Shown piece after piece: positions 32,099-41,247 of a stretch of 64,000 bases of DNA. The stretch is from Caballeronia humi. Its GTDB lineage: Bacteria > Pseudomonadota > Gammaproteobacteria > Burkholderiales > Burkholderiaceae. Within the stretch, counting starts at the first letter, position 1. The number at the start of each line of letters is the position of its first letter. The DNA is taken from NCBI RefSeq assembly GCF_001544475.1, contig NZ_FCNW02000011.1, positions 89,942 through 153,941 on the forward strand, in the 5' to 3' direction. The position numbers and the translations under genes are program-made. The notes beneath the pieces were generated by a model. It was not told the DNA's origin. It saw only the letters and a list, made by a program, of their open reading frames with translations, and made no database searches.

Positions 32099-32929
32099 AT
32101 GAACGCTGATCTGCACTGCCATTCCACCGTGTCCGACGGCCAGCTCCAGCCTGGCGAGGTCGCCGCGCGCGCGCACGCGAACGGCGTGACCATGTGGTCG
32201 CTCACCGACCACGATCAGTTGGGCGGCCAGCGGGAAGCGCGTGACGCGGCTGAGGCGCTTGGCATGCAGTACTTGAGCGGCGTCGAGATTTCGGTGACGT
32301 GGGCGGGGCGCACGGTGCATGTCGTCGGCCTGAACGTCGATCCGGAGAATCAGGAACTGCTCGACGGGCTCGCCGCCACGCGCGATGGCCGCGCCGCGCG
32401 CGGCGAAGCGATCGGCGAGGCGCTCGCGAAGGCGGGTATTCCGAACGCGTATGAAGGCGCGCTGCGCTACGTCGCCGATCCGAAGATGATTTCGCGCACG
32501 CACTTCGCGCGCTATCTGGTCGAAGCCGGGCTCGCGCAATCCACCTCCGACGTGTTCGCGCGCTATTTGGGCGAGGGCAAGCCGGGTTATATCGGCCATC
32601 GATGGGCGAAGCTGCCGGACGCCATCCGCTGGATCAAGACGGCGGGCGGCGAACCCGTGATCGCGCATCCCGGCCGCTACGTTTATTCACAGACGGAATT
32701 CGCCGCGCTCTTCGACGAATTCATTCAATTGGGCGGTAACGCGATCGAGGTCGTGACCGGCAGCCACACGCCGGACCAATATCGCGAGTACGCCGATGTC
32801 GCGCGTCGCTATGGTTTTTACGCGTCGCGCGGCTCGGATTTTCACGGCGCGGGCGAGGGACGGATCGACCTCGGCCAGCTCCCGCCGCTGCCTTCCGACC
32901 TCAAGCCGGTCTGGGAACGCTGGCTCTGA
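32099..32929 (+). CDS. rnm: PHP-domain phosphoesterase, RNase AM (YciV/TrpH)
   Basis: This 276-residue metal enzyme of the PHP superfamily resembles E. coli YciV (RNase AM), which trims 5' ends of short RNAs and rRNAs and cleaves 3',5'-bisphosphonucleotides. Ligand motifs are DLHCHSTVSDG (H6, H8, D13), TDHDQ (37-41), GVEIS, AHPGRY and GSDFHG. The yciO gene follows, as in E. coli where yciV and yciO are neighbours. ATG 32099 is chosen because a TAGAAT -10-like element at 32068-32073 overlaps the alternative ATG at 32072; that longer form would add nine residues. Confidence 0.88.
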   Translation: MNADLHCHSTVSDGQLQPGEVAARAHANGVTMWSLTDHDQLGGQREARDAAEALGMQYLSGVEISVTWAGRTVHVVGLNVDPENQELLDGLAATRDGRAARGEAIGEALAKAGIPNAYEGALRYVADPKMISRTHFARYLVEAGLAQSTSDVFARYLGEGKPGYIGHRWAKLPDAIRWIKTAGGEPVIAHPGRYVYSQTEFAALFDEFIQLGGNAIEVVTGSHTPDQYREYADVARRYGFYASRGSDFHGAGEGRIDLGQLPPLPSDLKPVWERWL

Positions 32930-33137
32930 GAACACACCCGGCGCGCAGGCGCCGCACGGTTGGCACGGTTCTGGCAAGGTGCAACGGGTTCCCCAAGGCG
33001 GCGTTCACATCATGCATTTCGCCACTCGTGTCCTGAATCGAACCGCGCCGTCGAGTTTGCGCGAACGTTGCACTGACAGCACGCAGAAAAGTCCCGCCGC
33101 GTCCCGCGCGAAGCGAAACCATAAGAATCATGCCGCC

Positions 33138-33773
33138 ATGTCTCAATTTTTTCGCATTCATCCGGACAATCCGCAGCCGCGTCTGATCAATCAGGCGGTG
33201 CAGATCATCAACGACGGCGGCGTCATCGCCATGCCGACCGATTCGAGCTACGCGCTCGCCTGCCATCTCGACGACAAGGACGCCGTCGAGCGCATCCGAC
33301 GCATTCGCGGACTCGACGAGAAGCAGCTTTTGTCGCTCGTCGTGCGTGACCTGTCGCAGCTTTCCAATTTCGCGCAGGTCGACAACCGGCAGTACCGGCT
33401 CATCAAATCGGTGACGCCGGGGCCGTACGTCTTTGTCCTGCAGGCGACGAAGGAAGTGCCGCGGCGGCTGTCGCACCCGTCGCGCAAGACGATCGGGCTG
33501 CGCGTGCCCGATCACGCGATCACGCTCGCGCTGCTCGAAGCGCTCGGCCAGCCGCTCCTCGGGTCGACGCTGATCCTGCCCCCCGACACCGAGCCGCTCA
33601 ACGACGCCGAGGAAATCCGCGAGCGTCTCGAAAAGCAGATCGACCTCGTGATCGATGCCGGCGCGTGCGCGGCGGAGCCGTCTACGGTCATCGATTTGAC
33701 GGGCGCGGAGCCGGTGCTGGTGCGACCGGGACGCGGCAGCCTGGAGCCGTTTGGCCTGACCGCCGGCGCCTGA
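33138..33773 (+). CDS. yciO: YciO, Sua5/YciO/YrdC family protein
   Basis: This 211-residue protein has the YrdC-like fold (DGGVIAMPTDSSYAL; SVTPGPYVFVLQATKEVPRR; KTIGLRVPDH). It matches the length and sequence pattern of E. coli YciO (206 aa), a paralogue of the threonylcarbamoyl-AMP synthase TsaC; recent work on YciO itself gives it at most weak activity of that kind. ATG 33138 gives the family start MSQFFRIHPDNP; the frame before it is open but not conserved in type. The 208 bp before it hold no gene. Confidence 0.9.
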   Translation: MSQFFRIHPDNPQPRLINQAVQIINDGGVIAMPTDSSYALACHLDDKDAVERIRRIRGLDEKQLLSLVVRDLSQLSNFAQVDNRQYRLIKSVTPGPYVFVLQATKEVPRRLSHPSRKTIGLRVPDHAITLALLEALGQPLLGSTLILPPDTEPLNDAEEIRERLEKQIDLVIDAGACAAEPSTVIDLTGAEPVLVRPGRGSLEPFGLTAGA

Positions 33774-33944
33774 GTGCAAAAACTGCAAAAACGCGCGCGA
33801 ACTTTTGCCGTCCGAGGCATTATCTGCGTTCGCGACCGTCAGCCGACGTAACCGAAAACCACCACGCTCGCCCCGCGCAACCGTGACTTCCACCGCCATG
33901 AGTGGCGCCTGAACTGCCTGATACGCTTGATACAATAGCGAGCT

Positions 33945-34610
33945 ATGGATTCTTCCCTGATACAGACAATCGCGGTCTACGCGCTCCCGGTGATCTTCGC
34001 GATCACGCTGCACGAGGCCGCGCATGGTTACGCGGCGCGCATGCTCGGCGACAACACGGCCTATGTGCTCGGCCGCGTTTCGCTCAATCCGATGCGTCAC
34101 ATCGACCCCATCGGCACCATCGTCATACCAATCGTTCTCTATTTCGCGACCAGCGGCGCGTTCATGTTCGGCTACGCGAAGCCCGTGCCCGTCGCTTTCG
34201 GTAATTTGCGCAATCCGCGCTGGGGCAGCCTGTGGGTTGCCGCCGCCGGTCCCGGCAGCAACTTCGTGCAGGCGCTGATCTGGGGCATCGTCGCGGTGCT
34301 GCTGGCGGGGTTTCACGTCGAAGAAGCGTTTTTGACGCGCATGGCGGCGGCCGGCGTCGGCGTGAATCTCGTGCTCGGCGTGTTGAACCTCTTTCCGCTG
34401 CCGCCGCTCGACGGCGGTCGCGTGCTGATGGCGCTCTTGCCCATCCGCGCGTCGCTGGCGCTGCAAAAGCTCGAACCCTACGGTTTTTTCATCGTGATGG
34501 CGCTCGTCATGACGGGCGTGCTGACGCGGTTCTGGCTGAGCCCGCTCGTGACCGTCGGCTATGCGGCGGTGTCGGCCATCCTGAATCCCTTTGCTTCGTT
34601 CTTTCTATAA
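33945..34610 (+). CDS. Site-2 protease family (M50) membrane peptidase
   Basis: This 221-residue intramembrane metalloprotease has about six membrane segments. The zinc motif HEAAH is at 23-27 in the first long helix, and the third ligand is in the late PLPPLDGGRVL. It lacks the PDZ domain of RseP, so it belongs to the small YwhC/Rip-like group whose targets are mostly unknown. A TACAAT element at 33931-33936 lies only 9 bp before the ATG, so the mRNA may be leaderless or nearly so. trpS follows 4 bp after the stop, suggesting one transcript. Confidence 0.92.
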   Translation: MDSSLIQTIAVYALPVIFAITLHEAAHGYAARMLGDNTAYVLGRVSLNPMRHIDPIGTIVIPIVLYFATSGAFMFGYAKPVPVAFGNLRNPRWGSLWVAAAGPGSNFVQALIWGIVAVLLAGFHVEEAFLTRMAAAGVGVNLVLGVLNLFPLPPLDGGRVLMALLPIRASLALQKLEPYGFFIVMALVMTGVLTRFWLSPLVTVGYAAVSAILNPFASFFL

Positions 34611-34614
34611 AACC

Positions 34615-35817
34615 ATGTTCCCTGACCGTATCTTCTCAGGCATGCGGCCGACCGGCACGCTGCACCTCGGCCACTATCACGGCGTGCTGAAAAACTGGGT
34701 GCGGCTGCAATCCGAGTACCCGTGCTTTTTCGCCGTCGTCGACTGGCACGCGCTGACGACGCACTACGAAACGCCCGAAGTCATCGAGAAGAACGTCTGG
34801 GAAGTGCTGATCGACTGGCTCGCGTCCGGCATCGATCCGGCGCAGGCGACGCTGTTCATCCAGAGCCGGGTGCCGGAGCACGCGGAGCTGTCGCTGCTGC
34901 TCGGCATGGCGACGCCGCTCGGCTGGCTCGAACGCGTGCCGACCTACAAGGAGCAGATCGAAAAGCTGCGCGAAAAGGATCTCTCGACGTACGGTTTTCT
35001 CGGCTATCCGGTGCTGATGGCCGCCGACATCCTGCTGTACCGCGCGTCGCTCGTGCCGGTCGGCGAGGATCAGGTGCCGCACGTCGAAATGACGCGTGAA
35101 ATCGCGCGTCGCTTCAATTATCTGTACGGCAAGGAGCCGGATTTCGAGGAAAAAGCGCTCGAAGCCGCGAAAAAGCTCGGCGGCAAGCGCGCGAAGCTGT
35201 ATCACGAATTGCGCGTCGCGTACCAGCAGGAAGGCGACGACGAAGCGCTCGAACAGGCGCGCGCGATGCTGCAGGAGTCGCAGAGCCTGTCGATGAGCGA
35301 TCGCGAGCGGCTGTTCGGCTATCTCGAAGGCGCGCGCAAGCTGATTCTGGTCGAGCCGCAGGTTTTGCTGACGTCCGAATCGCGCATGCCGGGCCTCGAC
35401 GGGCAGAAGATGTCGAAGTCGTATGGCAACACGATCGGCCTGCGCGAAGACGCGGAAACCATCACGAAAAAGGTCCGCACGATGCCGACCGACCCCGCGC
35501 GCGTGCGCCGTACCGACCCGGGCGATCCGGACAAATGCCCGGTATGGCAACTGCATCTGGCCTATACCGACGAAACAACGCACGAGTGGGTGCAGAAGGG
35601 CTGCCGGACCGCGGGCATCGGGTGTCTGGATTGCAAGCAGCCGGTAATCGAGGGCATCCTGCGCGAGCAGCAGCCGATGCTCGAGCGCGCGCAAAAATAT
35701 ATGGACGATCCGTCGCTGTTGCGCGCGATCGTCGCCGACGGCTGCGACAAGGCCCGCAAGTTCGCCACTGAAACCATGCGCGACGTGCGCGAGGCGATGG
35801 GGCTGTCGTACAACTGA
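34615..35817 (+). CDS. trpS: Tryptophan--tRNA ligase
   Basis: This 400-residue class I synthetase charges tRNA-Trp. The HIGH-type motif is HLGH (17-20, in RPTGTLHLGHYHG) and KMSKS lies at 265-269 (DGQKMSKSYGN). It has the longer form with an insert of about 70 residues rich in charged helices (residues 175-245) compared with E. coli TrpS (334 aa), as usual in beta-proteobacteria. ATG 34615 starts MFPDRIFSGMRPTG, the family start. It overlaps the following methyltransferase gene by one base (TGATG). Confidence 0.96.
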   Translation: MFPDRIFSGMRPTGTLHLGHYHGVLKNWVRLQSEYPCFFAVVDWHALTTHYETPEVIEKNVWEVLIDWLASGIDPAQATLFIQSRVPEHAELSLLLGMATPLGWLERVPTYKEQIEKLREKDLSTYGFLGYPVLMAADILLYRASLVPVGEDQVPHVEMTREIARRFNYLYGKEPDFEEKALEAAKKLGGKRAKLYHELRVAYQQEGDDEALEQARAMLQESQSLSMSDRERLFGYLEGARKLILVEPQVLLTSESRMPGLDGQKMSKSYGNTIGLREDAETITKKVRTMPTDPARVRRTDPGDPDKCPVWQLHLAYTDETTHEWVQKGCRTAGIGCLDCKQPVIEGILREQQPMLERAQKYMDDPSLLRAIVADGCDKARKFATETMRDVREAMGLSYN

Positions 35818-36401
35818 TGGCGGATCCGGCGAGCGCGTGGGTATGCAAATGGTCGCATCTTGTCGAGGCGGGCGGGGCGGTGCTCGATGTCGCGTCGGGA
35901 AGCGGCCGGCATGCGCGCTGGTTCGCGTCGCGCGGGCACTCGGTGCTCGCCGTCGACCGTGATGGCGAAGCGCTCGATTCGATGGCCGGTGTCGAGCGCA
36001 TCAGGACGCTCGCCGCCGATCTCGAAAGCGCGCCGTGGCCATTGCCCGCTGATCAGACGTTTGCCGCGATCGTCGTGACCCGCTACCTGCACCGGCCGCT
36101 TTTCCCGCATCTCGCCAATGCCCTCGCGCCCGGCGGCGTGCTGATCTACGAAACCTTCGCCGTGGGCAACGAAACGGTCGGCAAGCCGTCAAATCCGGCG
36201 TTTCTGCTCACACCCGGTGAACTGATCGACGCGTTTCACGCGCGACTGCGAATCATCGCTTATCAGGATGGTTTCACGAGCGTTCCGCGCGCATCCTACG
36301 TGCAGCGAATCTGCGCGGTCCGCGAGCCGGACCCATCTTCAATCCACCTCACCATTCGTAACAATGCGTTGAACCCGCCGCGTTACGAGTTGGTGGACTA
36401 A
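35817..36401 (+). CDS. Class I SAM-dependent methyltransferase
   Basis: This 194-residue enzyme has the SAM-binding glycine loop VLDVASGSGRHARWFA (about 23-38), an acidic strand end VLAVDRD and a later GGVLIYETFAVGN. It is similar in size to small methyltransferases of the UbiE/TehB type, but the substrate is not evident. The ATG overlaps the trpS stop by one base, so translation is coupled, and dapA follows after 42 bp. Confidence 0.87.
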   Translation: MADPASAWVCKWSHLVEAGGAVLDVASGSGRHARWFASRGHSVLAVDRDGEALDSMAGVERIRTLAADLESAPWPLPADQTFAAIVVTRYLHRPLFPHLANALAPGGVLIYETFAVGNETVGKPSNPAFLLTPGELIDAFHARLRIIAYQDGFTSVPRASYVQRICAVREPDPSSIHLTIRNNALNPPRYELVD

Positions 36402-36443
36402 TCCGCTACAATCGCGGTTTACCCATTAAATTCATAGCGTTTC

Positions 36444-37349
36444 ATGACAAACGGAACACAAGGCGGCATCCAGATCCGCGGCAGCATTCCTGCCATCGTC
36501 ACACCGATGCACGAGGACGGTAGTCTCGATCTGCCGGCGTTTCGAAAGCTGATCGACTGGCATGTCGCGGAAGGCTCGAACGGTCTCGTCGTGGTGGGGA
36601 CGAGCGGCGAGTCGGCCACGCTTTCGGTCGAAGAACACGTTTTGATGGTCCAGACGGCCGTTGAGCATACGGCCGGGCGCTTTCCGATCATCGCGGGCGC
36701 GGGCGGCAATTCCACATCCGAAGCCATCGAATTGTCGAAGGCGGCGAAAAAGGTCGGCGCCGACGCCACGCTCCAGGTCGTTCCCTATTACAACAAGCCG
36801 ACGCAGGAAGGCATGTATCGTCATTTCGTGAAGATCGCGGAATCGGTCGATCTGCCGGTCATTCTGTACAACGTGCCGGGCCGCACCGTGGCCGACATGA
36901 ACAACGAGACCATCCTGCGTCTCGCGGACGTGCCGGGGATCATCGGTGTGAAGGAAGCGACGGGCAACATCGACCGCGCCGCGCACCTGATCAAGCACGC
37001 GCCCGCGAATTTCGCGATTTTCAGCGGTGACGATCCGACCGCGATCGCACTGATGCTGCTCGGCGGCCACGGCAACATCTCGGTGACGGCGAACGTCGCG
37101 CCGAAGGCGATGAGCCAGCTTTGCCGCGCCGCGCTCGAAGGCGACGCGATCACCGCGCGCAAGATTCATCTCGGCCTGCTGTCACTCCACAAGCAGCTTT
37201 TCTGCGAATCGAATCCGATTCCGGCGAAGTGGGCGCTCCAGGAAATGGGCCGCATGCAAGGTGGCATCCGCCTGCCGCTCACACCGCTCGACGCGCGCTA
37301 TCACGACATCGTGCGCGATGCGTTGCGCGAATCAGGGCTTCTGGCCTGA
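36444..37349 (+). CDS. dapA: 4-hydroxy-tetrahydrodipicolinate synthase
   Basis: This 301-residue TIM-barrel lyase condenses pyruvate and aspartate semialdehyde, the first step towards lysine and meso-diaminopimelate. The Schiff-base lysine is K170 (GVKEATGN), with Y142 (LYNVPGRT) and T53 ([10 protein letters not shown]). Length matches the family (292 aa in E. coli). A TACAAT element lies about 35 bp upstream. bamC follows, an association known from E. coli (dapA-bamC), where both lie in one operon. Confidence 0.97.
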   Translation: MTNGTQGGIQIRGSIPAIVTPMHEDGSLDLPAFRKLIDWHVAEGSNGLVVVGTSGESATLSVEEHVLMVQTAVEHTAGRFPIIAGAGGNSTSEAIELSKAAKKVGADATLQVVPYYNKPTQEGMYRHFVKIAESVDLPVILYNVPGRTVADMNNETILRLADVPGIIGVKEATGNIDRAAHLIKHAPANFAIFSGDDPTAIALMLLGGHGNISVTANVAPKAMSQLCRAALEGDAITARKIHLGLLSLHKQLFCESNPIPAKWALQEMGRMQGGIRLPLTPLDARYHDIVRDALRESGLLA

Positions 37350-37505
37350 TGACACGCGGCGGCGCGCCGACAGCATCGCACCGTGCCGCCGCAAGTCATC
37401 GAACGTCACGCAGCCAGTCATCAACCGTCGCTCGCCGACCTCGTTATCGACCCCGTTCTTGGCATCTGCTCCAGGCAACGCGCTTTCAGCATCACGAAGG
37501 ACCCC

Positions 37506-38648
37506 ATGAAACGATCCGCATTTTCCACTCACGCCACGCGCCTGAGCGCGCTGTCGCTTGGCCTTGCAACGGTCGTCGCGCTCTCGGGTTGCGATACGCT
37601 CAACGACTGGCTCGCGCCTGACCGCGTCAATTACAAGGCTGCTGAAACCGCGCCCGCGCTGACGGTCCCGTCCGATCTCTCCACCGCCGACATCAGCCAG
37701 CGCTACGCCGCGCCGCCGAAGGTCAACTCGCTCGGCGGCGGCACGGAGCGCGCGCTCACGCCGGCCGGTAACGCGACGCTCGGCGTGCCGACGGCGCAAG
37801 ACCCGTACGGCATGCACGTCGAGAGCGACGGCGACCGCCGCTTCCTCGTGGTGGACGGCCGGACGCCTGACCAGATCTGGCCGCAGTTGCAGGAGTTCTG
37901 GACGGACAACGGCTTCACGCTCAAGACAGACGCGCCGGCCACCGGCATCATGACGACCGACTGGGCGGAAAATCGCGCGAACATTCCCGACGACTGGTTC
38001 CGCAAAAGCATCGGCAAGCTGGTCGATTTCGCGTATTCGTCGGGCACGCGCGACATGTTCCGCACGCAGGTCGATCGCACGGCAAACGGCTCGACCGACA
38101 TCTCCGTCACGCACAGTGCAATGGAAGAAGTGCTGACGGGGCAGGACAAGACGTCGTCGCGTTGGGAAGCGCGTCCGCGCAATCCGGCGCTCGAGGCCGC
38201 GTTCCTCGCGAAGATCATGGAGAAGTTCGGCCTCACCGACGCGCAGGCAAAGCAATTGATCACCGAAGCGCGTCCGGCGGGCGCGAAGGTGGCGGTGGAG
38301 CAGTCGGGCAGTTCGTCGACGCTCGACATCGCCGAGCCGTTTGATCGCGCGTGGTTGCGCGTGGGCCTCGCGCTCGATCGCACGAATTTCACGGTCGACA
38401 ACCGCGATCGCGAGAAGGGCCTGTATTACGTGCACTACTCGGACTCGATGCAGGAACTGAAAAAGGACGGCCTTTTCAGCAAGTTTTTCTCCAGCAACAC
38501 GCCGAAGCCGACGCGCCAGTTCCTCGTGAACGTGCGTCCGAAAGCGGATTCGTTGACGCAGGTCGCAGTCGTCGATGCGAACGGTCAACTGGATAGCTCG
38601 ACGGATGCGCAACGCATCGTGTCGCTGTTGCACGCGCAGTTGAACTGA
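37506..38648 (+). CDS. bamC: Outer-membrane assembly lipoprotein BamC
   Basis: This 380-residue lipoprotein is a BAM-complex partner that helps insert beta-barrel proteins. The signal peptide ends in VALSGC with the lipidated C29; the mature start DTLNDWLAPDRVNYKAA resembles the BamC N-terminal lasso that wraps around BamD. Two helix-grip domains follow (about 110-220 and 260-375: RFLVVDGRTPDQIWPQL; STLDIAEPFDRAWLRV). ATG 37506 is set by the signal peptide; the frame is open further upstream. It lies after dapA. Confidence 0.93.
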   Translation: MKRSAFSTHATRLSALSLGLATVVALSGCDTLNDWLAPDRVNYKAAETAPALTVPSDLSTADISQRYAAPPKVNSLGGGTERALTPAGNATLGVPTAQDPYGMHVESDGDRRFLVVDGRTPDQIWPQLQEFWTDNGFTLKTDAPATGIMTTDWAENRANIPDDWFRKSIGKLVDFAYSSGTRDMFRTQVDRTANGSTDISVTHSAMEEVLTGQDKTSSRWEARPRNPALEAAFLAKIMEKFGLTDAQAKQLITEARPAGAKVAVEQSGSSSTLDIAEPFDRAWLRVGLALDRTNFTVDNRDREKGLYYVHYSDSMQELKKDGLFSKFFSSNTPKPTRQFLVNVRPKADSLTQVAVVDANGQLDSSTDAQRIVSLLHAQLN

Positions 38649-38657
38649 GCACGGGCC

Positions 38658-39431
38658 GTGCGATTCGCGAGTCTCGGCAGCGGCAGTGAAGGCAACGCGT
38701 TGCTCGTCGAGGCGCAGTGCGGCACGACCACCACGCGCGTGCTGCTCGACTGCGGTTTTTCAGCGAAAGAAGTGGAACGAAGGCTGGGCCGACTGGGACT
38801 GCGCATCGACGATCTCGACGCGATCCTCATCACGCATGAGCACACGGACCATATCGGTAGCGCGCTGACGCTCGGGCGCAAGTGGTCGATTCCGTTGCAT
38901 ATGAGCTGGGGCACGGCGCGTGCGGTCGGTGCCGACGAGGCTCCGGTCGACCTGCACGTGCTGTGGGGCGACGAGAGCGTCGCCATCGGCAACCTGAGCG
39001 TGCTGCCGTACACTGTGCCGCACGACGCGCGCGAACCGCTGCAGTACGTATTCTCGGACGGCGCAAGCCGTCTCGGTGTCCTGACCGATGTCGGTGTTTC
39101 GACACCGCACATCACCAGCACCTTGAGCGGCTGTGATGCGCTGGTCCTCGAATCCAATCACGATCTCCAGATGCTCGCGACGAGCCGCTATCCGGCGTCG
39201 CTGAAGGCGCGTATCGGCGGGATGCACGGACACCTGAACAATGATGCTGCAGCAGGCATTCTCGCCGCGCTCGATCGTTCGAAACTGCGGCATCTGGTGG
39301 CCGCGCACTTGAGCCAGCAGAACAATCTGCCGCATCTGGCGCAGGCGGCGTTGTCGGCGGTGCTGGGGGCGTCGGCTACAGAGGTAGTCGTCGCGACTCA
39401 GGCGGAGGGCTTCGACTGGCTCACGTTATGA
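38658..39431 (+). CDS. Metallo-beta-lactamase-fold hydrolase (YycJ/WalJ-like)
   Basis: This 257-residue protein has the metal motif THEHTDHIGS (HxHxDH) at about 56-65, an early GSGSEGNALLVE and a later ESNHDLQML and HLSQQNN, typical of the YycJ/WalJ/ YflN-like group of dinuclear zinc hydrolases, some of which are 5'-3' DNA exonucleases in mismatch repair. Which activity applies here is unknown. The start is GTG 38658, 10 bp after bamC, so it probably shares its transcript. A strong terminator follows. Confidence 0.88.
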   Translation: MRFASLGSGSEGNALLVEAQCGTTTTRVLLDCGFSAKEVERRLGRLGLRIDDLDAILITHEHTDHIGSALTLGRKWSIPLHMSWGTARAVGADEAPVDLHVLWGDESVAIGNLSVLPYTVPHDAREPLQYVFSDGASRLGVLTDVGVSTPHITSTLSGCDALVLESNHDLQMLATSRYPASLKARIGGMHGHLNNDAAAGILAALDRSKLRHLVAAHLSQQNNLPHLAQAALSAVLGASATEVVVATQAEGFDWLTL

Positions 39432-39454
39432 GCCATCTTGCGTAGGCTTCAGAC

Positions 39455-39488
39455 GTAAAAAAACCGGCTCGAGAGCCGGTTTTTTTAC
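39455..39488 (+). terminator. Terminator after the bamC transcript (bidirectional)
   Basis: GTAAAAAAACCGGCT (39455-39469) pairs with AGCCGGTTTTTTTAC around a CGAG loop. Long A and T tracts flank the stem, so it can also end the convergent lipoprotein gene. Confidence 0.92.
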
Positions 39489-39521
39489 GCAAGTCCCGCG
39501 AGGAGACCCGCACGCAAAACC

Positions 39522-39773
39522 TTACTGGCTTGCGCCCGATGCCGGAGCAGCCGAAGCAGCAGCAGCAGCGTCGCTGGCAGCAGCCGAAGCGTCGCTAGCA
39601 GCGGCCGAAGCGCTCGATGCAGCCGTGTTTGCGTCCGATGCAGCTGCGGCGGCCGGTGCCGAGGCAGCCGGGGCTTCGCTTGCAGCGCTCGGAGCAGCCG
39701 TATCGCTAGACTTGTTGCATGCAGCAAGAGCAACAGCAGCCAACAGGGATGCTACGAGGAGAGATTTCTTCAT
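39522..39773 (-). CDS. Small Ala/Ser-rich lipoprotein
   Basis: This 83-residue lipoprotein has a signal peptide ending in ALAAC (C19) and a mature part made almost wholly of A, S, D and P with repeats of AASDA (DNA repeats of GCAGC/AGCGTC type). Such low-complexity lipoproteins are common in Burkholderiaceae and have no known role. ATG 39773 lies 7 nt after AAAGGA; a GTG two codons upstream is less suited. The 232 bp behind it, up to the cupin gene stop, hold only its likely promoter. Confidence 0.8.
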   Translation of the reverse strand: MKKSLLVASLLAAVALAACNKSSDTAAPSAASEAPAASAPAAAAASDANTAASSASAAASDASAAASDAAAAASAAPASGASQ

Positions 39774-40005
39774 GATCACGTCCTTTTATGGTTAAAGGTA
39801 AGCAACAGCGCAAAGTACCGGTAATGTGTGCTCCAACACCGACCCGGGCCGCTGTGGAGACCCACATTTTATTGGATGTGTGAGACTTTCCACGGCTTGG
39901 GCGGAAATTATATGCACTTTCGTACTGACCGTCGATAAATGCGGGGCCAATACGTTGTCTTTCTCATACAAATTTTCACACTGCGGAACAGCAAGACGCA
40001 TGACA

Positions 40006-41214
40006 TCAGGCGCAGGCGTCGACCTGAATCCAGCCCGCACGATACCACTCGTGCAGTAAGGCTGTCATTGACGAATCGTCTTCAAGTGTTACAAAGCGTT
40101 TCGCCTCCAAAAGCCGGTTATCGGCCAATTCAGCGAGCCATTTTTTGGTTTTCGAATCGAATATCCCGGCTTCACCGTTGATGAAATACGAGCGTTTGTC
40201 GTAAAGCAAAATCGTCTTTCGATCGAGGCGCAAACCGGACTTCTGAATTCGCCCGACAAACTTTTGCTCATTCAATGGGCGATTAGGCGGATCGAAGACC
40301 ACGTTCGCTTTCGGCTCGCTCAAATACGATCCGAGGAATGACGCCACGTCCTTCTCATTCCAACTCACATCCGCAAGGATCGCGCCAACCCGGTCGACGA
40401 GCAGCGAGGGAAGCTGCGCCGGATGAGCGACCGGTTCCTGCTTCGGATCGCGATAGAGCGCAGGGGCAGCATCCGCGTCGGTCGAGCGTTCTGCAAGGTG
40501 GTAGAGAAACTGGCCCGTGAGCTCGCGCGCGGACGGCGCGCGAAAGCCGATCGAGCACGTCATGCATTCGCCTTCGGCCACGCCATCGTGGGCGATGTGC
40601 GGCGGCAGGTACAGCATGTCGCCGGGTTCCAGCACCCATTCTTCTTCCGGCTCGAAATGCTGTAAAACTTTCAACGGCAGTCCCGGATTTAGCGTGAGAT
40701 CGCGTTGCGCGCCGATCCGCCAGCGGCGCTTGCCATGCACCTGCAGCAGGAAGACGTCGTAGGAGTCGAAATGCGCGCCGACGCCGCCGCCGTCGGTGGC
40801 GTAGGAGATCATGAGGTCGTCGAGGCGCGCGTCGGGAATGAAGCGAAAGCGGTTCATCAGCGCGTGCGCGCGGTCGTCGTGCAGGTTCACGCCTTGCACG
40901 AGCAGCGTCCACTCGCGCTTTTTCACCGGCGGCAATTCGTCAGGCGCAAAGGGACCGTGTTCCAGTGCCCACGTCTTGCGAAAGTGCGTGATCAAGCGCG
41001 ACTCGACATCGTCGAGATCAGCGAGGTTGAAGAGTTCGTCGCGTGTCAGCGGCGCCTCGATATCGGGGATCGCCTGGCGGATCAAAAGCGGCTTTTTCTG
41101 CCAATAACGGCGCATGAACTGCGCGGGCGTCCGGTTGCCCAACAAGGGAGTGACTTCGTCCGGCAGCGGCGCTTTGGGCCGGCCGGCGGTTGCATCTAGG
41201 GGCCGCGTTGGCAT
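40006..41214 (-). CDS. roxA: JmjC-type cupin, ribosomal protein L16 arginine hydroxylase (RoxA/YcfD-like)
   Basis: This 402-residue Fe(II)/2-oxoglutarate oxygenase resembles E. coli YcfD, which hydroxylates an arginine of ribosomal protein uL16. The iron triad is visible as H148-x-D150 (AHFDSYD) and H209 (PPHIAHD), and the 2-oxoglutarate-binding basic pair in VHGKRRWRIG lies between. A winged-helix C-terminal domain (about 300-402) completes the YcfD layout (E. coli 373 aa). It is divergent from the SlyD-like gene, with a 33-bp gap, so the two promoters must overlap. Confidence 0.88.
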   Translation of the reverse strand: MPTRPLDATAGRPKAPLPDEVTPLLGNRTPAQFMRRYWQKKPLLIRQAIPDIEAPLTRDELFNLADLDDVESRLITHFRKTWALEHGPFAPDELPPVKKREWTLLVQGVNLHDDRAHALMNRFRFIPDARLDDLMISYATDGGGVGAHFDSYDVFLLQVHGKRRWRIGAQRDLTLNPGLPLKVLQHFEPEEEWVLEPGDMLYLPPHIAHDGVAEGECMTCSIGFRAPSARELTGQFLYHLAERSTDADAAPALYRDPKQEPVAHPAQLPSLLVDRVGAILADVSWNEKDVASFLGSYLSEPKANVVFDPPNRPLNEQKFVGRIQKSGLRLDRKTILLYDKRSYFINGEAGIFDSKTKKWLAELADNRLLEAKRFVTLEDDSSMTALLHEWYRAGWIQVDACA

Positions 41215-41247
41215 CGTATAATTGAGGCTTGTATCTTGGAGAATCCA

